Of a stretch of 64,000 nt of DNA, positions 26,173 through 33,179 are shown piece by piece. The DNA comes from Acidobacteriota bacterium (GTDB taxonomy: Bacteria > Acidobacteriota > Thermoanaerobaculia > UBA5066): assembly GCA_016716715.1 (NCBI GenBank), contig JADJVE010000006.1:270800-334799 (forward strand). The letters are read 5' to 3'. Both the position numbers and the translations under genes were made by a program. The notes under the pieces were generated by a model. That model saw only the letters and a list, made by a program, of their open reading frames with translations. It had not been told where the DNA came from and made no database searches. Positions within the stretch are counted from its first letter, which is position 1, and each line of letters starts with the position of its first letter.

Positions 26173-26796
26173 ATGCGTAAACGCGCCGCCACCCCCACCC
26201 TTCTCGCTGAAGGCCCTCGCAGGTACCAGGTGAGCAGCGTTCTCGCTCTCGTGCTCGCCGCGTCGTTCTCCACTGCCGCCGCCACGATTCCGCCCGACCT
26301 CGAGGCGCGCGCCGCCGAGTTCCAGAGGCAGGCGTCGCCGCAGATGCTCGCCTGGGTGCACGACCAGGGGGTGGCGCTGGCGCGAAAGAACGGGCCGGTC
26401 GACCTCGCAGCGCTCGAGCAGACGATCCGGTCACGCTTCGTTGCAAAACGAGCCCCGGCAGGCAGGGCGACGACTTCGACCGGGGCCGGGGCCTACTCAA
26501 ACCTGGGCGCCATCGGGGACGGCGACATCATGGCGATCGCCTTCCTCGTGATGATGGAGGCGGCGAAGTCCGCCCGGGAGGACCTCAAGGCGATCATGGG
26601 CCAGGTGAAGGCGATCAACAGCGCGAAAACGCAGCAACGCGGGCTGATCAGGGAAATCAATCAGGCGTCAGGCGCAAAGGCCGCCACTCCCACACCTACG
26701 CCGACGCCCGACCGCGTCGCCCAGCTCGTCGCCGCCGCGCGGAGCGTCCAAGGCAAGACTCACGCCGCGAACCTGTCGGCCGTGGCGCAGCGCTGA
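26173..26796 (+). CDS. Secreted helical protein, paralogue of the gene at 23755
   Basis: 207 residues from ATG 26173, with GGAGG seven bases upstream. After a signal peptide (VSSVLALVLAASFSTAAA) the chain is helical. It contains ASPQMLAWVHDQGVALA, DLAALEQTIRSRF, and a hydrophobic helix IMAIAFLVMMEAAKSARED followed by LKAIMGQVKAINSAKTQQR. The C-terminus has a Thr-Pro repeat linker and a last helix. The order of elements matches the protein at 23755-24306. Function unknown; its neighbour is the Tat-exported dehydrogenase. Confidence 0.7.
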   Translation: MRKRAATPTLLAEGPRRYQVSSVLALVLAASFSTAAATIPPDLEARAAEFQRQASPQMLAWVHDQGVALARKNGPVDLAALEQTIRSRFVAKRAPAGRATTSTGAGAYSNLGAIGDGDIMAIAFLVMMEAAKSAREDLKAIMGQVKAINSAKTQQRGLIREINQASGAKAATPTPTPTPDRVAQLVAAARSVQGKTHAANLSAVAQR

Positions 26797-26807
26797 TCCG
26801 GGAACTC

Positions 26808-27236
26808 CTAGTTCTTCGCGAGCGCCTTCAGGATGTTGACGACCATCCCGGGCAGCTGCCCCGGGTGCGCCTCGACCGAAGCGAGGACGTCCCCGATCGT
26901 CGTCGCGCCCTCGAGCTCGGCCCACTTCGCGACCTCCGCGGCGCTCGGGGAGAGGTACGCCATGCTCCACGACGTGAACGCGCGCTCGTCGGTGTCCTGC
27001 TCGTAGAACACTTTCACGCCGCGGTGCCGCGGGTCGCGGTCGATCCGGCCCATCAGGTCGAGCACGTCGTTCTTCTCGCCCTCGAGAACCTGCAGGAACG
27101 CGCCGTCTACGAAAACGAGCACGCCCGAGATCCCGTGCGCCTTGTTGCGGATCCGCGACTCCGCGAGCATCCCCTCGAGTTCGGCCGGGGTCAGATCCGG
27201 CGCCGCTTCGGAGGAATAGACGAGGCGATACGGCAT
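26808..27236 (-). CDS. BLUF-domain blue-light sensor
   Basis: 142 residues consisting almost entirely of a BLUF domain. The flavin-pocket residues are all present: Tyr7 (LVYSSEA), Asn31 (IRNKAHGISGVLVF), Gln49 (FLQVLEGE), Trp90 and Met92 (SWSMAYL). BLUF proteins bind FAD and sense blue light through a Tyr-Gln hydrogen-bond switch. There is no output domain, only a short C-terminal helical tail, so it must signal through a partner. It lies downstream of the first RRM gene on the same strand but is separated from it by a strong terminator. GGGAGGG is the ribosome-binding site. Confidence 0.93.
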   Translation of the reverse strand: MPYRLVYSSEAAPDLTPAELEGMLAESRIRNKAHGISGVLVFVDGAFLQVLEGEKNDVLDLMGRIDRDPRHRGVKVFYEQDTDERAFTSWSMAYLSPSAAEVAKWAELEGATTIGDVLASVEAHPGQLPGMVVNILKALAKN

Positions 27237-27267
27237 GGGGCCCTCCCGCGGTGGGGAGTCTATTCCG

Positions 27268-27307
27268 GAAAAAGAAAACGGCGCCGGAGCGTTTCCGCCC
27301 GGCGCCG
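27268..27307 (-). terminator. Intrinsic terminator of RRM gene 1
   Basis: On the reverse strand CGGCGCCGGGCGGAAACGCTCCGGCGCCG forms a long GC stem (27307-27279) and is followed by TTTTCTTTTTCC (27278-27267). It ends the RRM unit before the BLUF gene. A nearly identical hairpin follows the second RRM gene. Confidence 0.9.
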
Positions 27308-27334
27308 AATTGAAACAGGTCGAGTCGTTACAGG

Positions 27335-27622
27335 TTAGTAACGGTTGCGGCCGCCGCCGAAGCCACCGCCACCACCGCGGTTCTCCTGGGGCTTGGCCTC
27401 GTTGACCTTGAGCGCGCGGCCGTCCTGCTCGCGGCCGTTGAGGGCGCCCATCGCCTTCTTGGCGTCCTCGTCGGACATCTCGACGAAGCCGAAGCCCTTC
27501 GAGGAGCCGGTGTCGCGGTCCGAGATCACGCGGGCGGATTCGACGTTGCCAAAGGGCTCGAACAGAGACTTGAGGGTCGAGTCATTGACGGAGTAGGACA
27601 GGTTTCCAACGTAGAGCTTCAT
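27335..27622 (-). CDS. Single-RRM RNA-binding protein, copy 1
   Basis: 95 residues: one RNA-recognition motif with RNP2 LYVGNLSY (residues 3-10) and RNP1 KGFGFVEM (42-49), and a Gly-rich tail ending GGGRNRY. Bacterial proteins of this type bind single-stranded RNA and are often cold- or stress-regulated. The start ATG 27622 follows AAGGAATCTC. Another in-frame upstream extension exists but crosses the conserved leader, so it is rejected. It is very similar to the protein at 36832-37122 and shares leader and terminator sequences with it. Confidence 0.92.
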   Translation of the reverse strand: MKLYVGNLSYSVNDSTLKSLFEPFGNVESARVISDRDTGSSKGFGFVEMSDEDAKKAMGALNGREQDGRALKVNEAKPQENRGGGGGFGGGRNRY

Positions 27623-27765
27623 GAGATTCCTTAGGAAAACGCGCGGCCGGTTGGACGTGCGCGATTGGAAGATGGTTGGGAGGGTACGGTTGAGGTCGAC
27701 GGGGACCTTTCGGTCTCGGTCCGCTCCGTCATATAGAAAGGAGTGCGAACGGGGAAAGTATAAGG
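27623..27765 (-). promoter_or_regulatory. Conserved 5' leader and -10 box of RRM gene 1
   Basis: A -10-like TATACT lies at 27762-27757 (reverse strand). About 128 nt of untranslated leader follow. They contain GGACCGAGACCGAAAGGTCC (27722-27703), which can fold as a GACC-GAAA-GGTC stem with a GNRA tetraloop, then a pyrimidine-rich CCCTCCCAACCATCTTCC block. The same elements in the same order and spacing precede the second RRM gene. No clear -35 was found. A regulatory role such as autoregulation or temperature sensing is inferred from conservation. Confidence 0.7.
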
Positions 27766-27832
27766 CCATTTCCGGATTCGTGCCCGCAAAATGATGTAAC
27801 TTGAACATGGATAGTCACTTAGGGGCGGCTCG

Positions 27833-28777
27833 TCAGTTCACGATCTCGTCCGGTGGCGGCTCCTCGCCCGGGCCGGCCGCCGGAACCTCCGCCTCCTCCA
27901 TCGCCTTCGCCTGCGCCGCGCGCTGCCTTCTCTTCCGGATTCCCGCGGCGATCGCGAGCACGGAGACCCCGAACCACAGGACCGCGGTGCTCGTGAGGAT
28001 GGGAATCCAGCGCTTCAGCGTGCCCTGCCGTTCCCAGAACGCCTCGCCCACGTCGACGAGCGACGCGCCGGTCGCGCCGCGGATCGCCTGGTCGAACGTG
28101 TCGTCCTGCGCGAGGCGCGCGAGGACGATGCGCGGGACGGCGGGGCCGTAGCGCTCGAGGAGATCCTGCACGAGCGTGCCCGCGAGCGCGTACCCGTGCT
28201 CAACCTGCCGCCGGTCGCCCTGGAAGAGGTCGTCGAGCTTCCAGAGCGGCACGCGCGGACCCGACAGCAGCCCCACCGCGAGCTCCGTCTGGTCGCGCAA
28301 GCGCCACGACCGGGCCGCGAGCATCGCGAGCCCCTCGTTGAACCACCGCGGCACGCGCCTTCCGCCCGCCGCGCGGTGGATGAGGACGTGCGCCACCTCG
28401 TGCGCCAGCACCTCCTCGAGCCCGCCGTCCGGATACGACGGCGTGCGCTCGGCGAGGATGACGACCGCGTTCGAGACGCCGTCCGTGTAGCCCGTCACCC
28501 ACGCCGGCGCGTCGCGCGCGAGCGGCGACGACTCCGGCGCGAGGACGACGCGGATGTCGGGCCCCGGCGCGTCGAGCCCCACGAGGTCCATCACGCTCCA
28601 CATCCACGGCCGCTGCCCGGCCGCGAGGCGGTTCGCGGAGCGCGGGAGGCCGGGCTGCGGGTCGAAGACGAGACGCGTCGGCTCGACCGCCGCAAGGGGC
28701 GAGGCGAGAAGAAGGGCGGCGAGGAGCGCGAGCTTCCGGATGGCGCCTAGCCTACCCGCATGAGCAGCTTGAATCAT
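27833..28777 (-). CDS. Membrane-anchored zinc metallopeptidase (peptidase MA-like)
   Basis: About 314 residues from ATG 28777. A signal/anchor (LALLAALLLASPLAA) is followed by an extracytoplasmic domain containing the zinc-binding HEVAHVLIH near residue 124 and a downstream WFNEGLAMLAA, whose glutamate is the likely third ligand. This is the gluzincin-type arrangement of the peptidase MA family. The C-terminus has a second transmembrane helix (IPILTSTAVLWFGVSVLAIAAGI) and a charged, Pro/Glu-rich cytoplasmic tail. Substrate unknown. It is divergent from acpS with a 51-bp gap. The exact start is uncertain because no strong ribosome-binding site is seen. Confidence 0.82.
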   Translation of the reverse strand: MIQAAHAGRLGAIRKLALLAALLLASPLAAVEPTRLVFDPQPGLPRSANRLAAGQRPWMWSVMDLVGLDAPGPDIRVVLAPESSPLARDAPAWVTGYTDGVSNAVVILAERTPSYPDGGLEEVLAHEVAHVLIHRAAGGRRVPRWFNEGLAMLAARSWRLRDQTELAVGLLSGPRVPLWKLDDLFQGDRRQVEHGYALAGTLVQDLLERYGPAVPRIVLARLAQDDTFDQAIRGATGASLVDVGEAFWERQGTLKRWIPILTSTAVLWFGVSVLAIAAGIRKRRQRAAQAKAMEEAEVPAAGPGEEPPPDEIVN

Positions 28778-28828
28778 GGCGGCTGGCCATCGGGAGACCC
28801 AGCTCTCTAGGTAGGAAGAGCCACGCCC

Positions 28829-29203
28829 ATGATCCTCGGGATCGGGACCGACCTCCTCGACGTCGCCCGCATGGCGAGGGAGCTGGAGAAGGACGGAGCC
28901 GGGTTCCGGGACAGGGTTTTCACGCCGTCCGAGATCGCGTACTGCGAGGCCCGGCGGTACCCGGCGCGGCATTTCGCGGCCCGCTTCGCGGCCAAGGAGG
29001 CGCTCTTCAAGGCGCTCGCGGGCCCGGCGTCGGACGACTTCTGGCGCGAGGCCGAGGTCGAGCGGACGGGTGACGCGGCGCCGCGCCTCATCCTGCACGG
29101 CCGCGCGAAAGAGGCGGCCGACCGCCTCGGCGTCAAGAGCGTCCTGGTTTCCCTTTCGCACACCGACAGCCTCGCTTCGGCGAGCGTCGTGCTTCAGGGG
29201 TGA
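28829..29203 (+). CDS. acpS: Holo-[acyl-carrier-protein] synthase
   Basis: 124 residues with the AcpS motifs: IGTDLLDVARM (metal-binding Asp), RFAAKEALFKAL (the Glu/Lys helix) and SLSHTDSLASA. It transfers 4'-phosphopantetheine from CoA to the serine of acyl carrier proteins. Only 4 nt separate it from the AcsA-type ligase gene, and an acyl carrier protein gene follows. It probably activates that dedicated carrier as well as, or instead of, the fatty-acid ACP. Confidence 0.9.
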   Translation: MILGIGTDLLDVARMARELEKDGAGFRDRVFTPSEIAYCEARRYPARHFAARFAAKEALFKALAGPASDDFWREAEVERTGDAAPRLILHGRAKEAADRLGVKSVLVSLSHTDSLASASVVLQG

Positions 29204-29207
29204 ACGC

Positions 29208-30947
29208 ATGTACGTAACGGAGACCCTCGAGGAAAGACGGCTCCACAACATCGGCTCGTACGAGGAACGGCTCCGGGGTTTCGACTGGGCGATCGCCGAG
29301 AAGGAAATGGGGTGGGGCCACGGCGATCCCGTCAACATCGGCTGGCACCTCAGCGACCGGCTCTGCCGGCTCGGCCTCGGGAGGAAACCGGCGCTCCTCT
29401 GGGAAGGCGCGGGCGGAAACCAGAGGACGTACACCTTCGACGACCTGCGCCTCCTCTCCAACGCCGTCGCCGCCGCTCTCGCGCGCTTCGGCCTCGCGCC
29501 GTCCGAGAGGATCTGCCTCTTCCTCGACCGCGTGCCGGAGCTCTACATCGCGTTCGTCGGAATCCTCAAGATGGGGGCGGTCGCCCAGCCTCTCTTTTCC
29601 GCGTTCGGCGAGGAGTCGCTCGCGACGCGCCTTCTCGACGCCGGAACCGCGGCCGTCCTCACGCAGAAGAAGCACCTGCCCAAGGTCCGGCGCATCCGCG
29701 CCCAGCTCCCGGCCCTCCGCACCGTCGTCGTCGTCGACGCGGAGGGCCTCGCGCTCAAAGCGGAAGACGGCGAGGTCGCGCTCGACCTCGACTCCGAACC
29801 GCGCCTCGAACGCTTCCACATCTTCCCCGCGGCGCCGGAGACGGCCTCGGTCCTCCACTACACGTCCGGCACGACCGGCCAGCCCAAGGGCGCGCAACAC
29901 GTCCACGCCTCGCTCGTGTCGCAGTACCTGACGGCGAAGTGGGTGCTCGACCTCAAGCCCGACGACGTCTACTGGTGCAACGCGGACCCGGGCTGGGTGA
30001 CCGGGACGTCGTACGGGATCATCGGCCCCTGGTCGAACGGCATCACGCAGGCCGTCCTCGACTCAGGCTTCAACGCAGACCGGTGGTACGGCTTCATCGA
30101 GAAGCGAAAGATCAGCGTCTGGTACTCGGCTCCCACGGCCATCCGCCTCCTCATGCGCGAGGGGACGCCGGCGGCGCTGAAACACGACCTCTCCTCGCTA
30201 CGGCACCTCGCGAGCGTCGGCGAGCCGCTCAATCCCGAGGCGGTCCACTGGGGGTGCGAGGCGTTCGGGCTGCCGTTCCACGACACGTACTGGCAGACGG
30301 AGACCGGCTGCATCGTCATCTCCAATTACCCCGGCATGCCGGTCAAGCCGGGCTCGATGGGCAAGCCCTTCCCGGGCATCAAGGCCGCCGTACTGGACCC
30401 GGCGACGCTCGAGCCCCGAAAGGCGCCGGGGCGCGTCGGGGTCATCGGCCTCAAGCCCGGGTGGCCCTCGATGATCCGCGGCTACTGGAACAACACCGCC
30501 GGCTACGCGAAGAAGTTCGCGAACGGCTGGTACCTCACGGGCGACCGCGCCACCGTGGACGCGGACGGCTACTTCTGGTTCGTGGGCCGTGACGACGACG
30601 TCATCAACACGGGCGGGCACCTCGTCGGCCCGTTCGAGATCGAGTCGGCGCTCCTCGAGCATCCCGCCGTCGCCGAGTCGGCGGCGGTCGCCAAGCCCGA
30701 CCCCGTGAACATGGAAGTCGTGAAGGCGTTCGTCGCCCTCAAGCCCGGCTTCACGGCCGGCGACGACCTCGAGCTCGAGATCATGAACTTCGTCCGCAAG
30801 CGCCTCTCTCCCCTCGCGATGCCGCAGGAGATCGCCTTCGTGGCGTCGCTCCCGCGCACCCGGAGCGGCAAGATCCTGCGCCGGGTCCTCCGCGCGCCGG
30901 AGTGGGGCGAGCCCGTCGGCGACCTTTCCACCCTCATGGAGGACTGA
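29208..30947 (+). CDS. AcsA-type AMP-forming acyl-CoA/acyl-ACP synthetase
   Basis: 579 residues from ATG 29208. It is an adenylate-forming enzyme with the P-loop-like TSGTTGQPKG (about 219-228), DPGWVTGTSYGI, the A5 motif YWQTETG, the A7 motif WYLTGDRA and the C-terminal catalytic lysine in SGKILRR (about 554). The overall pattern is that of AcsA-type acetyl-CoA synthetases. The tryptophan in YWQTETG corresponds to the residue that limits the pocket to acetate or propionate in Acs. It activates a carboxylate to an acyl-adenylate and passes it to a thiol. Because its TGA abuts the ATG of an acyl carrier protein gene, that carrier may be the acceptor; this is inference. Confidence 0.88.
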   Translation: MYVTETLEERRLHNIGSYEERLRGFDWAIAEKEMGWGHGDPVNIGWHLSDRLCRLGLGRKPALLWEGAGGNQRTYTFDDLRLLSNAVAAALARFGLAPSERICLFLDRVPELYIAFVGILKMGAVAQPLFSAFGEESLATRLLDAGTAAVLTQKKHLPKVRRIRAQLPALRTVVVVDAEGLALKAEDGEVALDLDSEPRLERFHIFPAAPETASVLHYTSGTTGQPKGAQHVHASLVSQYLTAKWVLDLKPDDVYWCNADPGWVTGTSYGIIGPWSNGITQAVLDSGFNADRWYGFIEKRKISVWYSAPTAIRLLMREGTPAALKHDLSSLRHLASVGEPLNPEAVHWGCEAFGLPFHDTYWQTETGCIVISNYPGMPVKPGSMGKPFPGIKAAVLDPATLEPRKAPGRVGVIGLKPGWPSMIRGYWNNTAGYAKKFANGWYLTGDRATVDADGYFWFVGRDDDVINTGGHLVGPFEIESALLEHPAVAESAAVAKPDPVNMEVVKAFVALKPGFTAGDDLELEIMNFVRKRLSPLAMPQEIAFVASLPRTRSGKILRRVLRAPEWGEPVGDLSTLMED

Positions 30948-31205
30948 ATGGACGACCTCAAGAAGACGATTCTCGAATACGTCCGCCGCGAGTACATCGA
31001 GGAGGGGGACGACCGCGAGCTCAGGACCGACACGCCGCTCATCACGGGCGGCATCGTCGACTCCTTCTCGATGGTCTCCCTCAAGCGATTCATCGAGAAG
31101 AAATACGCCGTGACGATCCCCGACGCGGACGCCTCTCCCGCCGCCTTCGACAGCGTCGACAAGATCGCCGCCCTCGTCGAGCGGTTCACCGCCGTGAAGG
31201 TGTGA
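30948..31205 (+). CDS. Acyl carrier protein (dedicated, non-AcpP)
   Basis: 85 residues with a phosphopantetheine attachment serine in GGIVDSFSMVSL (Ser39) and the expected helical pattern (ILEYVRREYI, LKRFIEKKYAVTIP, VDKIAALVERF). The attachment motif is DSF rather than the DSL of fatty-acid AcpP, and the protein is less acidic. It is directly abutted by the ligase gene (TGA then ATG) and is 1 nt from the Kbl-type gene, so all three products are probably made in fixed ratio for one pathway. Confidence 0.9.
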   Translation: MDDLKKTILEYVRREYIEEGDDRELRTDTPLITGGIVDSFSMVSLKRFIEKKYAVTIPDADASPAAFDSVDKIAALVERFTAVKV

Positions 31206-31206
31206 C

Positions 31207-32463
31207 ATGACGACCGCAACTCTCCCCGCCACGTTCCGCGACGTCCTCGGCGCCGAGCTCGAAGCCCTCAGGACCGCCGGCCTCTACAAGGAAGAACGCT
31301 TCATCCACGCGCCGCAGGGCGCCGAGATCGAGGTCGAGTTCCCCGCTGGCGCTCCGCCGAAGAAAGTCCTGAATCTCTGCGCGAACAACTACCTCGGCCT
31401 TTCGTCCCACCCCGACGTGCTCGCCGCCGCGCACCTCGGCCTCGAGCGGCGGGGCTACGGCATGTCCTCCGTCCGCTTCATCTGCGGTACGCAGGACATT
31501 CACCGCGAGCTCGAGAGCCGCCTCACGACGTTCCTCGGGACCGAGGACACGATTCTCTTCTCGTCCTGCCTCGACGCGAACGCCGGCGTCTTCGAGGCGA
31601 TCCTGTCCGACCAGGACGTCATGATCGCCGACCGCCTCGTCCATGCCTCCATCGTGGACGGGATGCGCCTCTGCAAGGCGGCGCAGGACACGTACAAGCA
31701 CTCCGACATGGGCCACCTCGAGGAGAAGCTCGTCGAGCACAAGGACAAACGCCTCCGGCTCGTGATCACGGACGGCGTCTTCTCGATGGACGGCGACCTC
31801 GCGAAGCTGGACGAGATCGTGGCCCTCTGCGAGAAGCACGGCGCGATGGTCTTCGTGGACGACTCGCACGCCACCGGCTTCATCGGCAAGACGGGGCGCG
31901 GCACGCCCGAGCGCTTCGGCGTCCTCGGAAAGATCGACATCCTCACGACGACCTTCGGCAAGGCGCTCGGCGGGGCGTCGGGCGGCTGCGTGAGCGGCCG
32001 GAAGGAGATCGTCGAGATGTGCCGCCAGCGGGCGCGGCCGTATCTCTTCTCGAACACCCTCGCCTCGGTCATCGTGGCCGGCACGCTCAAGGTGCTCGAC
32101 CTCGTCTCGGCCTCGACCGAGCGGCGAGACCGGCTCGAGCAGAACGCGAAGACCTGGCGGCGGCTCCTGACGGAGGCCGGCTTCGACATCAAGGCGGGCG
32201 AGAGCCCCATCGTCCCCGTCATGCTCTACAACGCGAAGCTCGCGCAGGACGTCGCGCGCGACCTCTTCGCCGAAGGCATCTACGTCGTCGGCTTCTTCTT
32301 CCCGGTCGTCGCCAAGGGCCAGGCCCGCATCCGCACGCAGCTCTCGGCCGCACACACGACCGCGCAGCTCGACCGGGCCATCGAGGCGTTCCGCAAGGTG
32401 GGAAAGAAGCACGACATTCTCGGCAAGTCGAAAAACGAGATCGTGGAGAGATACGGCCTCTAG
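31207..32463 (+). CDS. kbl: Kbl-type PLP alpha-oxoamine synthase (glycine C-acetyltransferase)
   Basis: 418 residues, strongly like E. coli 2-amino-3-ketobutyrate CoA ligase along its length: NYLGLSSHP, the Kbl hallmark SVRFICGTQDIHRELE, VFVDDSHATGFIG, the PLP lysine in TFGKALGGASGG (Lys252), RPYLFSNTLA and KGQARIRTQLSAAHT. The family condenses an acyl thioester with an amino acid with loss of CO2 or, for Kbl, makes 2-amino-3-oxobutyrate from glycine and acetyl-CoA. No threonine dehydrogenase (Tdh) gene is present nearby. In this operon the acyl donor could be an acyl-carrier protein instead of CoA. Confidence 0.88.
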   Translation: MTTATLPATFRDVLGAELEALRTAGLYKEERFIHAPQGAEIEVEFPAGAPPKKVLNLCANNYLGLSSHPDVLAAAHLGLERRGYGMSSVRFICGTQDIHRELESRLTTFLGTEDTILFSSCLDANAGVFEAILSDQDVMIADRLVHASIVDGMRLCKAAQDTYKHSDMGHLEEKLVEHKDKRLRLVITDGVFSMDGDLAKLDEIVALCEKHGAMVFVDDSHATGFIGKTGRGTPERFGVLGKIDILTTTFGKALGGASGGCVSGRKEIVEMCRQRARPYLFSNTLASVIVAGTLKVLDLVSASTERRDRLEQNAKTWRRLLTEAGFDIKAGESPIVPVMLYNAKLAQDVARDLFAEGIYVVGFFFPVVAKGQARIRTQLSAAHTTAQLDRAIEAFRKVGKKHDILGKSKNEIVERYGL

Positions 32464-32484
32464 GCAGAGACCGGAGGAGGCGCC

Positions 32485-32790
32485 ATGCATGCCCGCAGGA
32501 CGCTCGAGGTCCCGATTCCGGACAACCTGAAGCTCGACGCCCTCGACCTCGAGCTTCTGAAGGCCACGTTCCAGGCGATTGCCGCCCTCCGGGCGGAGAA
32601 GGACCGTCGCTGGGAGCTGACGCTCAAGCAGCTCGAGGACGACGGCTGGAAGGTCAAATGGGGCCTCGCCTGGCGCGCCGAAGCAAAGCGCGGCGAGGAC
32701 TACGAGGAGGCGACGGGGTCCACGCTCGGCGAGGCGCTCGCAGGGGTCGCCCAGTTCGCGCGCGCGGACATGGTGGGTCACGCGCCGTGA
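32485..32790 (+). CDS. Small soluble protein, function unknown
   Basis: 101 residues, mixed charge, no signal peptide or membrane helix. Features are a helical KLDALDLELLKATFQAIAAL, then DDGWKVKWGLAWRAEAKRGEDYEE and a last helix. GGAGG lies five bases before the ATG at 32485. It begins 21 nt after the kbl stop on the same strand, so it may be the last gene of the acpS-ligase-ACP-kbl operon. The family is not recognised. Confidence 0.65.
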   Translation: MHARRTLEVPIPDNLKLDALDLELLKATFQAIAALRAEKDRRWELTLKQLEDDGWKVKWGLAWRAEAKRGEDYEEATGSTLGEALAGVAQFARADMVGHAP

Positions 32791-32827
32791 GTTGACCGTG
32801 CCGCGCGTTCGGGCCTAACGTCGGCGC

Positions 32828-33160
32828 GTGGAACGGTCCCGCCGTCGCATCCTCGCCGCCCGCGTCCTCGCGGTCGCCGCCGACGCCGTGCAGCTCGGCC
32901 TCCTGCCGCTCTTCGCCGGCGGTGCGGCCACGGGCTTCGACGCCGTGCTCGACGTCGCCGTCGGCATCGCCATGGTCGCGCTCGTCGGCTGGCACTGGGC
33001 GTTCCTGCCCGCGTTCGCGCTCGAGCTCGTCCCCGCCGTCGACCTCGCGCCCACGTGGACGATCGCGGTCTTCCTCGCGACGCGCAAGATGGGTGCGGCC
33101 GAGCCTCCGATTCCCGCCACGCGGATCGACCCGCCGCCGCTGCCTCCCGCCAGCCGCTGA
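32828..33160 (+). CDS. Small membrane protein, function unknown
   Basis: 110 residues from GTG 32828. Three hydrophobic segments are visible (ILAARVLAVAADAVQLGLLPLF, VLDVAVGIAMVALVGWHWAF, LELVPAVDLAPTWTIAVFLA) followed by a Pro-rich tail ending PPLPPASR. It is convergent with the metallo-beta-lactamase-fold gene. No family recognised; a location in the inner membrane is inferred. Confidence 0.6.
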   Translation: MERSRRRILAARVLAVAADAVQLGLLPLFAGGAATGFDAVLDVAVGIAMVALVGWHWAFLPAFALELVPAVDLAPTWTIAVFLATRKMGAAEPPIPATRIDPPPLPPASR

Positions 33161-33179
33161 GACCGGGCCCGTCGGCGCG

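Noticed and set aside
31207..32463. Serine palmitoyltransferase for sphingolipids
   Set aside because: The sequence has the Kbl-specific SVRFICGTQDIHRELE and FSNTLA blocks; SPT-type assignment is not supported.
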